Part shown: positions 19,662 through 27,870 of the stretch, piece after piece
Layout: the number at the start of each line of letters is the position of its first letter
Numbering within the stretch: the first letter of the stretch is position 1
Assembly (NCBI GenBank): GCA_910577935.1
Contig: CAJTOT010000002.1
Coordinates: 4,366 to 56,683, forward strand
Length of the DNA: 52,318 nucleotides
Source of the DNA: an uncultured Hungatella sp.
Lineage (GTDB): Bacteria; Bacillota; Clostridia; Lachnospirales; Lachnospiraceae
Direction: 5' to 3'
Notes under the pieces: model-generated
Seen by the model: only the letters and a program-made list of their open reading frames with translations
Databases searched by the model: none
Told to the model about the DNA's origin: nothing
Program-made: the position numbers and the translations under genes

Positions 19662-20351
19662 TTATTTGGAGAACTCAGCCAGGCCTTCGATGGCGTAGGC
19701 GCGGACCGGGCAGGAGTCCGCCCCGATGATGGGCAGAGCCGCGAAGGACATGAAGAAGGTGTCGGCGCTTAATTGGTCTAAGTTTTTCAGAACCTCCAGG
19801 AACGTGATGTCAACTTCCATCAGAATGTCGTGGAAGGGCTTTACATCCTCTTCGCAGTTCTCGATGGAGACGCCGTCGCCGAAGCCCACGCATTTTACCT
19901 TGTGGTTGCGGAACCACCAGGCAGAATCGGCGTTGATGAACAGGCGCTTATCCTCCGGGCTGTTGGTCTTGGGGGTGAACGGCGGGAACTTCCAGTTGCT
20001 GTCCAGAATCACGATATCCCCTTCCCTGACACGGTCGCCGCAGGCGCGGTCCAAGTCGGCGGCGCTGATGTGGGCGTTGGGCTCGAGAAAATCAATATTT
20101 ACGTAGATGGCGCGGCCCATGAAGGCGGTCAGGGGCAGGTCGCCTACGGACTTGCCGTCCTCAAAATGATGGTAGGGGCACTCGCAATGGGTTCCCAGAT
20201 GGCTGGTTAAGTCCAGGGCGGTGTGGAAATCCGGGATAGGACCGCCGGTGTTGTAACGGATCAGGTGGCAGCGGCGGCTCTCCGTGGCCGGGTCCAACAC
20301 CTTGGTCAAATCTACTACTCTCAAGTTTCCTAACTGATACACTGCGCTCAT
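19662..20351 (-). CDS. Cyclase-family (kynurenine formamidase-like) metal hydrolase
   Basis: Members of this family hydrolyse amide or lactone-like bonds using divalent metal. It has 229 residues. The motif HLGTHCECPYHHF near residues 51-63 matches the family's HxGTHxDxPxH, except that the metal-binding Asp is Glu here. A later segment DIVILDSNW and a C-terminal AYAIEGLAEFSK also suit the family. ATG 20351 follows AGGAGGA on the minus strand. It is first in a two-gene operon with a ketopantoate-reductase-like enzyme, opposite a GntR regulator. The substrate is unknown, and nothing nearby indicates tryptophan breakdown. Confidence 0.8.
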   Translation of the reverse strand: MSAVYQLGNLRVVDLTKVLDPATESRRCHLIRYNTGGPIPDFHTALDLTSHLGTHCECPYHHFEDGKSVGDLPLTAFMGRAIYVNIDFLEPNAHISAADLDRACGDRVREGDIVILDSNWKFPPFTPKTNSPEDKRLFINADSAWWFRNHKVKCVGFGDGVSIENCEEDVKPFHDILMEVDITFLEVLKNLDQLSADTFFMSFAALPIIGADSCPVRAYAIEGLAEFSK

Positions 20352-20446
20352 GACAAATCCTCCTGAATATTTAATTATGGCTTGTTTGTGCCGGCGGCGG
20401 GCCGTGGCCGGGCTGCCCCGGCCTTTGCCCTCCGTGAATAGTAATC

Positions 20447-20475
20447 ATTATACAGTATACCGGTATACTGGTCAA
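20447..20475 (-). promoter_or_regulatory. Cyclase-operon promoter with embedded GntR operator
   Basis: On the minus strand TTGACC (20475-20470) and TATAAT (20452-20447) are 17 bases apart. The perfect 18-base palindrome CAGTATACCGGTATACTG (20453-20470) fills the whole spacer and overlaps the edge of the -35. Binding by the divergent GntR protein would exclude RNA polymerase. Confidence 0.85.
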
Positions 20476-20485
20476 GTGTTTTTTA

Positions 20486-20514
20486 TTGACTTAAAAATAT
20501 TTTTGCAGTATGAT
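20486..20514 (+). promoter_or_regulatory. Promoter of the GntR regulator
   Basis: TTGACT (20486-20491) and TATGAT (20509-20514) are 17 bases apart. The palindrome at 20453-20470 ends 15 bases upstream, so one bound dimer could influence both divergent promoters. Confidence 0.75.
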
Positions 20515-20570
20515 AACTATAGTTTGTGAACCGAAGGACAAGAGAACCCCAGTGGAACAGGAGGTGCGCC

Positions 20571-21266
20571 GTGGAACGGATGAGTCCGCTGCAGATTCAG
20601 GCATATGAATATTTGAAAGACATGATTTTATCCGGAAAGTTGAATCCGGACGAGCTGTATTCCGAGACCCGCATGTCAGCCGAGATCGGCATTTCCCGCA
20701 CGCCCATGCGGGAGGCGATCCAGTGTCTGAGCCAGGACGGGTATATCACGGTTGTGCCCAGCAAGGGATTTAAGGTGAGGTCTCTCAGCGGTAAGGATAT
20801 GGAAGAGATCATCCAGATCCGGTGTGCCATCGAAGGCTTCTGCGTGCATCTGGCGGCGGCTGAGATCGAATCCAGGAAGGGTCAGAAGCTGCTGTCCGTT
20901 CTGGACCGGCTGCTGGAGAAGCAGGAGAAGGCGTTTGGAGGCAGAGGAGGCCTGCGCCGGGAGAACATGGAGGCCGGAACCTGGAACAAGGCGGGGATGG
21001 AACAGTTCATGGAGTATGACCACCAGTTTCACCGGGCGCTCATTGACTTCGTGGGAAACAAGGAATTTATCCAGACCTTTCAGCGGTCTATGTATCTGAT
21101 CCATCTGACGACTCAGGGGGCCCTGGCGGTGCCGGGCCGGACCGAGGACACCTTGAAAGAGCACAAGCTGATCTACTCTTATCTGAAAGAAGGGGAGGGA
21201 GACGCGGCATATAAACTGATGCTGGTGCACCTCATGATGCCTCTGACCATGCATATCACAGAGTGA
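20571..21266 (+). CDS. GntR-family (FadR/FCD subfamily) transcriptional regulator
   Basis: This 231-residue regulator has an N-terminal winged helix (YEYLKDMILSGKL, then ETRMSAEIGISRTPMREAI) and a C-terminal all-helical FCD ligand domain. The FCD metal-binding region contains EYDHQFHRALIDFVGN. I chose GTG 20571 because AGGAGG (20559-20564) lies six bases upstream; the longer ORF start at 20526 lacks a site. It is divergent from the cyclase/reductase pair and probably represses it through the palindrome between them. FCD regulators generally bind small carboxylic acids, which fits a 2-oxoacid reductase target. Confidence 0.88.
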   Translation: MERMSPLQIQAYEYLKDMILSGKLNPDELYSETRMSAEIGISRTPMREAIQCLSQDGYITVVPSKGFKVRSLSGKDMEEIIQIRCAIEGFCVHLAAAEIESRKGQKLLSVLDRLLEKQEKAFGGRGGLRRENMEAGTWNKAGMEQFMEYDHQFHRALIDFVGNKEFIQTFQRSMYLIHLTTQGALAVPGRTEDTLKEHKLIYSYLKEGEGDAAYKLMLVHLMMPLTMHITE

Positions 21267-21357
21267 CTGTTAAGGCGGGGCGGCCGGGGCGGACAAAGGC
21301 CGGGACGTCCGCCTGAGGGAGAATCTGCGAAAAGGGGAATTTTTACGGAAAACAAAC

Positions 21358-21386
21358 TTGTCTGTCTCCTGAAAATAGGCTATGAT
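21358..21386 (+). promoter_or_regulatory. Promoter of the second LacI regulator
   Basis: TTGTCT (21358-21363) and TATGAT (21381-21386) are 17 bases apart and end about 30 bases before the start codon. Confidence 0.65.
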
Positions 21387-21418
21387 ATATGCAGAGACAG
21401 TTAGCAGGGAGTTTTGAA

Positions 21419-22411
21419 ATGACGATTTATGATATTGCGAAAGAAGCGGGGGTGGCGGCCAGCACCGTGTCCCGCGTCATCAACAACAAACCGGGAATCA
21501 AGGCGGAGACCCGCAAGAAGGTGCAGGATCTCCTGAAGAAATATAATTACACCCCCAACGTGGCGGCCAGGGGTCTGGTGACCCAGTCCACCAAGCTGGT
21601 GGGAATTCTCATTGTGGACATCCGCGTCACCCACCACATCAACAGCGCTTTCCTGATCGAGAAGGAGCTGAACGCCAGAGGCTACTGCTGCATCACCATG
21701 AGCACCGGACCGGAGGACGAGCAGAAAGCCAGGTATATCCAGATTCTGGAGCAGCGCCGGGTGGAGGGCGTGATCCTCATGGGCTCCATGTTCATGACAG
21801 ACAAGGTGAAGGAGAGCATTGAGAGGCATCTGTCGGGGGTGCCGGTGGTCATGGTCAACGGGTATCTGGATCTGCCCAATGTGTCCGGCGTCATCGTAGA
21901 TGAAGATTTCGGCGTGGAGCGGTGCGTGGATCTTTTGTTTCGGAAGAGTAAAAAAAAGATCGCCTTTGTTCTGGATTCCGTCTCCCCGTCCAACTATAAG
22001 AAGCGGGAGGGATACTGCGCCGGGATGCGCAAGCACGACGCGTCGGAGGATCAGCTGTGGCTGTATGATCTGGAGGAGAGCTCTGTGAAGGGCGGCTATG
22101 ATGTCACGGTGCAGATCATCAAGGAGCATCCGGATGTGGAGGGAATTATCTATACCATCGACCTGGTGGCGGTGGGCGGCGTCAGGGCAGCTTACGACCT
22201 GGGGTATCCGGTTCCCGAGAGACTGGGGCTGGTGGGGGTGGACAACAGCATTTACGGGGAGATCTGCATACCGAAGCTGACCACCCTGGACAACAGGCTG
22301 GAGGCGCTGAGTGAATCGGCGGCGAGCATTTTGCGGGAAGGCCTGGAGGGAAAAATCCAGAGCAAGAAAATGATGCTGTTTTCGGAAGTAATCGAGAGAG
22401 AGAGCACATAA
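21419..22411 (+). CDS. LacI-family transcriptional regulator (TRAP/diketogulonate-like locus)
   Basis: This 330-residue repressor opens with MTIYDIAKEAGVAASTVSRV and a hinge region LLKKYNYTPNVAARGL. A sugar-binding-protein-like effector domain follows, ending in an LTTLDNRLEALSESAA stretch. ATG 21419 was preferred to the in-frame ATG at 21389, which lies in the promoter. Its stop is inside a strong terminator, so it is a single-gene unit. Two ATCGAT-core palindromes at 22539 and 22681, just downstream and before the YhcH-TRAP operon, are its probable operators. Confidence 0.88.
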   Translation: MTIYDIAKEAGVAASTVSRVINNKPGIKAETRKKVQDLLKKYNYTPNVAARGLVTQSTKLVGILIVDIRVTHHINSAFLIEKELNARGYCCITMSTGPEDEQKARYIQILEQRRVEGVILMGSMFMTDKVKESIERHLSGVPVVMVNGYLDLPNVSGVIVDEDFGVERCVDLLFRKSKKKIAFVLDSVSPSNYKKREGYCAGMRKHDASEDQLWLYDLEESSVKGGYDVTVQIIKEHPDVEGIIYTIDLVAVGGVRAAYDLGYPVPERLGLVGVDNSIYGEICIPKLTTLDNRLEALSESAASILREGLEGKIQSKKMMLFSEVIEREST

Positions 22412-22449
22412 GGAAGAGGACATAGCATGTCCGCCTTATGTGCTTTTTT
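22403..22449 (+). terminator. Rho-independent terminator overlapping the lacI stop
   Basis: AGCACATAAGG (22403-22413) pairs with 22434-22444, and an inner GGACAT (22418-22423) pairs with ATGTCC (22427-22432). Six T residues follow to 22449. The left arm includes the last codons and stop of the regulator gene. Confidence 0.9.
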
Positions 22450-22538
22450 GTTGCCGGAAGGAAAGATCCGCTGTTCCGGTCCTTTTTCAGGCGTTCAGGA
22501 GATGGCGTGTCTGTTGGGGGCAGCTGACTTCAGAGTCT

Positions 22539-22550
22539 GCAATCGATTAC
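22539..22550. promoter_or_regulatory. Upstream LacI operator
   Basis: GCAATCGATTAC differs in one base from the perfect palindrome GCAATCGATTGC at 22681-22692. It lies 142 bases upstream of that site, so the two could bind one tetramer with a DNA loop. Confidence 0.6.
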
Positions 22551-22638
22551 GAATAAAATTGCAAGAAAAAGCATAAAATTGTGAAAAATGCACAATAAAG
22601 AAAGAAAAATAATGGTAAATAACACAAGAAAGAAGTGC

Positions 22639-22692
22639 TTGAAAAGTAAAAAAATATGTGATATCATGAAAAACAGAAAAGCAATCGATTGC
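22639..22692 (+). promoter_or_regulatory. Promoter and main LacI operator of the YhcH-TRAP operon
   Basis: TTGAAA (22639-22644) and TATCAT (22662-22667) are 17 bases apart. The perfect 12-base palindrome GCAATCGATTGC (22681-22692) lies just past the likely start of transcription, a classic repressor position. Confidence 0.8.
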
Positions 22693-22710
22693 AAAAAGGA
22701 GGCGAGATTG

Positions 22711-23184
22711 ATGATATTTGGGCATATCCTGGCAAAAGAGACGGAAGCGGCGTACGCGGCTCCTGTCCGGGAGGCGATCCGCTGGTGCAGAGAGACGGAC
22801 GTATCCCAGATGGGGGAGAGCCGGTTTCTGATAAAGGGAGAGGACATGATCGCTCTCATCTGCGACCGGATGACAGGGCCGGCGGAGGAGAAGCTGCCGG
22901 AGGTGCACCGCCGGTACGCGGAGCTCCAATACATGGCAGAAGGCTCCGAGGTGATGGGATTTTATCCGGACCGGGGCGACAGCCAGATTCTTGAGGACTG
23001 TCTGGAGGAAAAGGATACCTTGTATTACAGGGAGAATCCGAAGGCGGAGGAGAAGCTGCTTCTCATGACTCCGGGAACCTACGCCGTGTTTTTTCCAGAA
23101 GATGTGCACCGGCCCTTTTGCCAGACAGGCGCGCCTGGCAGGGTAAAAAAGATCGTAATAAAGATTGCTTTGGATACGTTATGA
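22711..23184 (+). CDS. YhcH/YjgK/YiaL-family protein 1
   Basis: This is a 157-residue cupin-like protein of the YhcH/YjgK/YiaL family (DUF386), which includes YiaL of the diketogulonate cluster and TabA. The family is often linked to sugar-acid use but its reaction is poorly known. Family signatures are EVHRRYAELQYMAEGSE, DTLYYREN and FFPEDVHRPFCQ. I chose ATG 22711 after AAAAAGGAGG. The long in-frame extension from 22588 would cover the promoter and operator. It is the first gene of a unit with a dehydrogenase, a second YhcH protein and a TRAP transporter. Confidence 0.85.
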   Translation: MIFGHILAKETEAAYAAPVREAIRWCRETDVSQMGESRFLIKGEDMIALICDRMTGPAEEKLPEVHRRYAELQYMAEGSEVMGFYPDRGDSQILEDCLEEKDTLYYRENPKAEEKLLLMTPGTYAVFFPEDVHRPFCQTGAPGRVKKIVIKIALDTL

Positions 23185-23240
23185 CAAGAAAAGTCAGATA
23201 TTAAGACAGTCAAAAACGAAAATGGGAAGGGAACAAAAAA

Positions 23241-24245
23241 ATGTTGAGAATCAAGTATGATGACATGGCAGCTGAGTTTAAGAGAGTTCTTATCAGCAGA
23301 GGTTTTTCAGAGAAAAACGCGTTGGACGCGGCCACGGTTTTCGCGTCAAACAGTTTGGATGGCATCTACAGCCACGGGCTGAACCGTTTTCCCAGGGTGG
23401 TAGAGTACCTGGACAAGGGCGAAATCAACCCGGAAGTGGTGGCTACCTGTGAGATGAGCATGGGAGCCATTGAGAGATGGGACGGTCACAGAGGCTTCGG
23501 CCCGCTGAACGCGAAGCAGGCCATGGACCGGGCGTGCGAGCTGGCGAAACAGTACGGCATCGGCATGGTGGCTCTGGGGAACAACAATCACTGGATGCGC
23601 GGCGGCAGCTACGGCTGGCAGGCGGCGGATCAGGGCTGCATCGGCATCTGCTGGTCCAACACCATGCCCAACATGCCGGCGTGGGGCGGCAAGGACAGGA
23701 AGATCGGCAACAACCCCATCATCTTCGCAGTGCCCAAGAGCAACGGCGACCATGTGGTGGTTGACTGCGCGGTGTCCCAGTTCTCTTACGGCAAGATCGA
23801 GGAGGCAAAGCTGAAAGGCCAGCAGCTCCCCGTGCCCGGCGGCTACGACGAGAACGACAACCTGACCACAGACCCGGCGGCTATCGAGAAGACCTGGAGG
23901 GTGCTCCCCATGGGATACTGGAAGGGCAGCGGCATCTCAATCCTCCTTGACCTGATTGCCACCGTGCTGACAGACGCCAACTCGGTGAGCAGGATCGGCA
24001 CCTTCGGCGACGAGGTAGGCCTCTCCCAGGTGATGATCGCCATGGACCCGGGCAAGTTCAACAGCGGAGAGACCACAGACCGCATCGTGGATGAGCTGGT
24101 TGCCGACATCAAGAGCTCCATCCCTGTCAAGGCGGACGGAACCGTGTTCTATCCGGGCGAGATCGAGATCAATACCCGCCGGGATAACAAAGCCAACGGC
24201 ATTCCGGTTATCGAGGAGAAGTGGGAGCAGGTAAAAGGCTTCTAA
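23241..24245 (+). CDS. dlgD: 2,3-diketo-L-gulonate reductase-like dehydrogenase (Ldh2/YiaK family)
   Basis: The YiaK/DlgD enzyme reduces 2,3-diketo-L-gulonate to 3-keto-L-gulonate with NADH. The protein has 334 residues (E. coli YiaK 332). Family landmarks are the YSHGLNRFPRVVEYLD stretch with the catalytic-region His near residue 39, VALGNNNHWMRGGSYG, and NPIIFAVPK in the nucleotide-binding part. ATG 23241 stands behind AAGGGAAC. It lies between two YhcH genes, with a TRAP transporter downstream, the same gene set as yiaKLMNO. Related malate or ureidoglycolate dehydrogenases share the fold. The neighbourhood favours a keto-sugar acid substrate. Confidence 0.85.
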   Translation: MLRIKYDDMAAEFKRVLISRGFSEKNALDAATVFASNSLDGIYSHGLNRFPRVVEYLDKGEINPEVVATCEMSMGAIERWDGHRGFGPLNAKQAMDRACELAKQYGIGMVALGNNNHWMRGGSYGWQAADQGCIGICWSNTMPNMPAWGGKDRKIGNNPIIFAVPKSNGDHVVVDCAVSQFSYGKIEEAKLKGQQLPVPGGYDENDNLTTDPAAIEKTWRVLPMGYWKGSGISILLDLIATVLTDANSVSRIGTFGDEVGLSQVMIAMDPGKFNSGETTDRIVDELVADIKSSIPVKADGTVFYPGEIEINTRRDNKANGIPVIEEKWEQVKGF

Positions 24246-24278
24246 AACTTGGAGTTTACATATAAGGAGAGCGGAGAC

Positions 24279-24743
24279 ATGATATTTTCATCAATTCACG
24301 GGAAAGATGACGTGAGCAAATATCCCCAGGCCATCCAGACAGCCATCGCCTATCTGAAGGCCAATGATTTTGCGCATATGGAGCCGGGAGTATACGAGCT
24401 TCAGGGAAAAGATATCTACGCCCAGGTCTTTGACGCGGAGACGGGAGCGGTGTCCGGGAGACGCCCGGAGGTTCATGAGAAATATGTGGACGTGCAGTTC
24501 CTGGTTTCCGGCAGAGAGAGGCTGGGGTTCACCCCGGACACCGGCGAATACGAGGTGGACGAACGATTTGACGACAGGGATCTGATATTTTATAAGAGTG
24601 TGGAAAATGAAGGCTTTATCGAGGCGGTTCCGGGCTGCTACAGTATTTTCTTCCCGGCTGACGTACACCGCCCGGCATGCGCGTCCGGGGAGCCTATGAA
24701 AGTGCGCAAGGTAGTGGTGAAGGTGGCCGTCGCGCTTTTGTAA
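24279..24743 (+). CDS. YhcH/YjgK/YiaL-family protein 2
   Basis: This second YhcH-family protein has 154 residues. It shares the family's EVHEKYVDVQFLVSGRE, DLIFYKS and IFFPADVHRPACASG signatures, yet differs enough from copy 1 to be an old duplication. ATG 24279 follows AAGGAGAGCGGA. A longer TTG-start reading from 24249 begins only three bases after the dehydrogenase stop. By position it corresponds to YiaL, directly after the YiaK-like gene. The shared VHRP motif near the C-terminus probably lies in the metal-binding pocket of the cupin-like barrel. Confidence 0.85.
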   Translation: MIFSSIHGKDDVSKYPQAIQTAIAYLKANDFAHMEPGVYELQGKDIYAQVFDAETGAVSGRRPEVHEKYVDVQFLVSGRERLGFTPDTGEYEVDERFDDRDLIFYKSVENEGFIEAVPGCYSIFFPADVHRPACASGEPMKVRKVVVKVAVALL

Positions 24744-24854
24744 ACGTCTGAGAAGGACAGACGGATCATTATGCAAATATGAACTTTGCGCGCCGGTCCG
24801 GATCAGGGGCGGTGTGTAAAAATATTAAAAAATTAAGAGAAGGGAAAGGTAGTT

Positions 24855-25922
24855 ATGAAAAAGAAATTATCAGTAGTATTGGCAGGCATTATGACAGTTG
24901 TATCTCTGGCGGGCTGCGGCGGCGGTTCACCGGCGGCATCCTCCACGACAGCGGCAGGCGGCGGCGACGGAGCGGCGGCCAAGGCAGAACTGAACCTGAT
25001 CATCGCCTCCAACCAGACATCTCTGGACAATCCCTACTCCTACGGGATGGATAAGTTCAAAGAGGTGCTGGAGGAGATCTCCGGCGGCAAGATATCCGTC
25101 ACCGTGCATAAAGGAACTCTGGGTGAGAATGAAAATGAGCTCATCGAGAAACTGGAGATGGGAGCGGCATCTATGGTAGTCGCATCGCCGGGGTTTATGA
25201 CTTCCATCGGCGTCCCCGAGGTGGATATTTTCTCCCTGAACTATCTGTTTGACAGCTTTGACCACTGGGAGAAGTGCCTGGATGGAGAGTTCGGCGACAA
25301 GATGAAGGCTACCGTCAGCGAAAAGACAGGCAACAATTTCCGCATCATGGCTTACTGGTCTTCTTCTGTCCGGGACTATTACGGAAAGAAAGAGGTAAAG
25401 ACCCCGGATGATTTAAAGGGCATGACCATCCGCACCCAGTCCTCCCAGGTACAGCAGGACTTCTGGAAATCCTGCGGGGCTATCCCGACATCTGTGGCAT
25501 GGGGCGAGCTGTATCAGGCGCTTCAGCAGGGCGTTGTGGATTCCGCGGAAAATGATTACACCAGCTTCATGCTGAAAGAGCATCACAAGACTGACAACGG
25601 AAAATATATCTCCGAGACTCATCACGACTACACCACCCGTCTTCTGCTGATGAGCGGCCACTTCTATGATGGCCTGACCGACGAGCAGAAGGCATGGATC
25701 GACGAGGCTGTGGAGGCATGCACCAAGGAAGAGCGGGAAGTTGTATACAGAATGTTCGAAGAGTCCAAGGAGAAAGTGATTGCGGACGGAGCGATCGTGA
25801 CCGACTTCGAGGATGTTGACATCGACGCATTCAGGGCTCTGGCTCTTCCGATTCAGGATAAGTTCGCGGCAGACAACAATATGACCGCCGAGCTGGAGAT
25901 GATCCGCGCGGCCGCGCAGTAA
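24855..25922 (+). CDS. TRAP transporter substrate-binding lipoprotein (DctP/YiaO type)
   Basis: This extracellular binding protein catches a carboxylate ligand and hands it to the TRAP membrane subunits. It has 355 residues. The signal sequence ends in a lipobox, Leu18-Ala-Gly-Cys21, so it is lipid-anchored outside the membrane. A short Gly/Ala/Ser linker follows, then the DctP fold. The segment VKTPDDLKGMTIRTQSSQV carries the conserved Arg that binds the ligand's carboxylate in this family. WGELYQALQQGVVDSAEN is also typical. ATG 24855 follows AAGGTAG. By order it matches YiaO, suggesting diketogulonate or a similar sugar acid. Confidence 0.92.
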   Translation: MKKKLSVVLAGIMTVVSLAGCGGGSPAASSTTAAGGGDGAAAKAELNLIIASNQTSLDNPYSYGMDKFKEVLEEISGGKISVTVHKGTLGENENELIEKLEMGAASMVVASPGFMTSIGVPEVDIFSLNYLFDSFDHWEKCLDGEFGDKMKATVSEKTGNNFRIMAYWSSSVRDYYGKKEVKTPDDLKGMTIRTQSSQVQQDFWKSCGAIPTSVAWGELYQALQQGVVDSAENDYTSFMLKEHHKTDNGKYISETHHDYTTRLLLMSGHFYDGLTDEQKAWIDEAVEACTKEEREVVYRMFEESKEKVIADGAIVTDFEDVDIDAFRALALPIQDKFAADNNMTAELEMIRAAAQ

Positions 25923-25961
25923 GCTGCCCTGCTTGAACCGTTGCGATATAATGTATTGCCG

Positions 25962-25995
25962 GCAGCCGCCTGAGTGGACCGGGCGGCTGCTTTTT
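25962..25995 (+). terminator. Terminator-like hairpin inside the TRAP operon
   Basis: GCAGCCGCC (25962-25970) pairs with GGCGGCTGC (25982-25990) and five T residues follow. It stands between the binding-protein gene and the membrane genes. It probably lets only part of the transcripts continue, giving more binding protein than channel. Confidence 0.75.
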
Positions 25996-26034
25996 CGCGA
26001 GAACTTGACACTTTTTAGGAAAAGGAGAAGTGAG

Positions 26035-26520
26035 ATGAAAAAAGCTATTTCCATGCTCCAGCAGATTCAGATTGCAGTCGGCGGGTTCTTCCTTATGGTT
26101 TTCCTTCTGACGGTGGTATTTCAGATGATGTCCCGTTATCTGGGAATCGCGGCTACCTGGACCGAAGATGTTTCTACATATTCCTTTATCTGGGCTGTAT
26201 TCATGGGCGCAGGCGCCATGGTTCTGGAAAGAAAGCATTTCGCGTTTACCTCCATCAGCGACATGATGAAAAATGAGAAGGCAAAAAGCGTGTTGAGCAT
26301 CATTATCTCCGTGATTATGCTGATATTCGCGGTACTGATGGTGTATTACGGCATCAAGGTGACAAAACAGTTCTGGAACTACACCTGGGTGAATATCCAG
26401 GCATTTAAGAGAGGCCCCACCTGGCTGTGCCTGCCTATCTGCGGCGTCACATCCTGCATATATCTGGTGGAGCTGATTGCAGAAGATGTGAATACTCTTA
26501 TGAAAGGGGGAAATAAATAA
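26035..26520 (+). CDS. TRAP transporter small membrane subunit (DctQ/YiaM type)
   Basis: This 161-residue protein has four predicted membrane segments, with the first two around residues 12-35 and 50-65 (TYSFIWAVFMGAGAMVLERK), then a charged loop HFAFTSISDMM and two more. It pairs with DctM to form the membrane complex driven by the sodium or proton gradient. ATG 26035 follows AAAGGAGAAG. The in-frame extension from 25933 would run through the hairpin upstream. It overlaps the DctM gene by one base. Confidence 0.9.
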   Translation: MKKAISMLQQIQIAVGGFFLMVFLLTVVFQMMSRYLGIAATWTEDVSTYSFIWAVFMGAGAMVLERKHFAFTSISDMMKNEKAKSVLSIIISVIMLIFAVLMVYYGIKVTKQFWNYTWVNIQAFKRGPTWLCLPICGVTSCIYLVELIAEDVNTLMKGGNK

Positions 26521-27806
26521 TGGCAGCATTGCTGGTTGTGATGTTTGTTGTCTTTGTAGCCATCGGAGTGCCGATTTCCTTTGCTCTGGGCGTGGTTTCC
26601 TTCGTGGGAATCAGTTCCCTGGACATGATCCCCAACACGGTAGTATTTTCCAAGATGTTCAACGGTCTGACCAGTTTTACCCTGCTGGCTGTGCCGCTGT
26701 TCATTCTGGCGGCGAACCTGATGAACGAGGGAGCCATCACAGAAAAGCTCATCGACTGCTGCAACTCCCTGGTGGGACATTTCCGCGGCGGCCTGGCATA
26801 CTCCAACGTGCTGGTGTCCATGATCTTCGCGGGAATTTCCGGTTCCTCCCAGGCGGATACCGCGGGCGTGGGAAAGATCTTTATTCCTGCCATGGAGAAA
26901 CAGGGCTATGACAAGGGCACATCCGTAGGCGTCACCGCGGCGTCCTCCACCCTGGGCTCTATCATCCCGCCGAGCATCACCATGGTTGTGTACGCAGGTA
27001 TATCCAATGTGAGCACCGGAGCCTTGTTTATGTCGGGGCTGGTGCCCGGAATCCTTCTTGGCCTGGCCATGATGGCTGTGGTCAAAATGTATTCCAAAAA
27101 GAAGAATTTTCCAAAATGTGAACGTGTTCCCATGAAACAGGCCATGAAGCAGACTCTGGACTCACTTCCGGCTCTGCTGACCCCGATTATCCTCATCGGA
27201 GGAATCGTTACCGGCTGGTTCACCCCCACGGAGTCCGCGGCGTTTGCCTGCATCTATGCCCTCATTGTAGGCATTTTGTACTACAAGACTATTAAAATCA
27301 AAAATCTGCCCCGGATTCTCATTGAGACTATGAAGATGTCCTCTCTGTCCCTGTTCGCGCTGGCCACGGCCAACGCGTTGGGAGAACTGTTGAGCTACTA
27401 TCAGCTGAACGTGCTGGTGCAGAACTTCTTTGCCAACATGTCAGGAGGCAAGCTGGTGTTCCTGATCGTGGTGGTTGCGTTCTTCATGTTTGTGGGAACC
27501 TTCATGGACGCGGTTCCGGCCATGATCCTGTTCGTCCCCATCATCCTGCCGGCTGCTACCAACCTGGGAATCAGCCCCATTATCCTGGGCCTGATCATCG
27601 TGGTTACCCTGGCTCTCGGCCTGGTTACCCCGCCCTACGGCCTGTGCCTGCTGATCGCGTCGTCTATCAGCGGCATCACCATCGAGGACGCCTTTAAGGG
27701 AACGCTTCCCTATTTCCTGTCCTCTCTGGCTGTGCTGGCCCTGCTGGTGCTGTTCCCGGAACTGTGGCTGGCTATCCCGGCAACCTTCTTCCCGGGCCTG
27801 TTCTAG
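26520..27806 (+). CDS. TRAP transporter large membrane subunit (DctM/YiaN type)
   Basis: This 428-residue channel subunit has about 12 membrane segments in two halves. Conserved family stretches visible are AGISGSSQADTAGVG near residues 105-120, the IIPPSITMVVYAG loop, and the GLVTPPYGLCLL loop in the second half. These two loops mark the inverted repeat that forms the substrate path. Its ATG shares an A with the DctQ stop codon, so translation is coupled. A strong terminator after it closes the operon. Sugar-acid transport is inferred from the neighbouring dehydrogenase. Confidence 0.93.
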   Translation: MAALLVVMFVVFVAIGVPISFALGVVSFVGISSLDMIPNTVVFSKMFNGLTSFTLLAVPLFILAANLMNEGAITEKLIDCCNSLVGHFRGGLAYSNVLVSMIFAGISGSSQADTAGVGKIFIPAMEKQGYDKGTSVGVTAASSTLGSIIPPSITMVVYAGISNVSTGALFMSGLVPGILLGLAMMAVVKMYSKKKNFPKCERVPMKQAMKQTLDSLPALLTPIILIGGIVTGWFTPTESAAFACIYALIVGILYYKTIKIKNLPRILIETMKMSSLSLFALATANALGELLSYYQLNVLVQNFFANMSGGKLVFLIVVVAFFMFVGTFMDAVPAMILFVPIILPAATNLGISPIILGLIIVVTLALGLVTPPYGLCLLIASSISGITIEDAFKGTLPYFLSSLAVLALLVLFPELWLAIPATFFPGLF

Positions 27807-27870
27807 GGAAACAGCAGGCGCCTGACGGAGACGCCGGCGGCTGAACAATCCATAATTCCATAATTGTATA

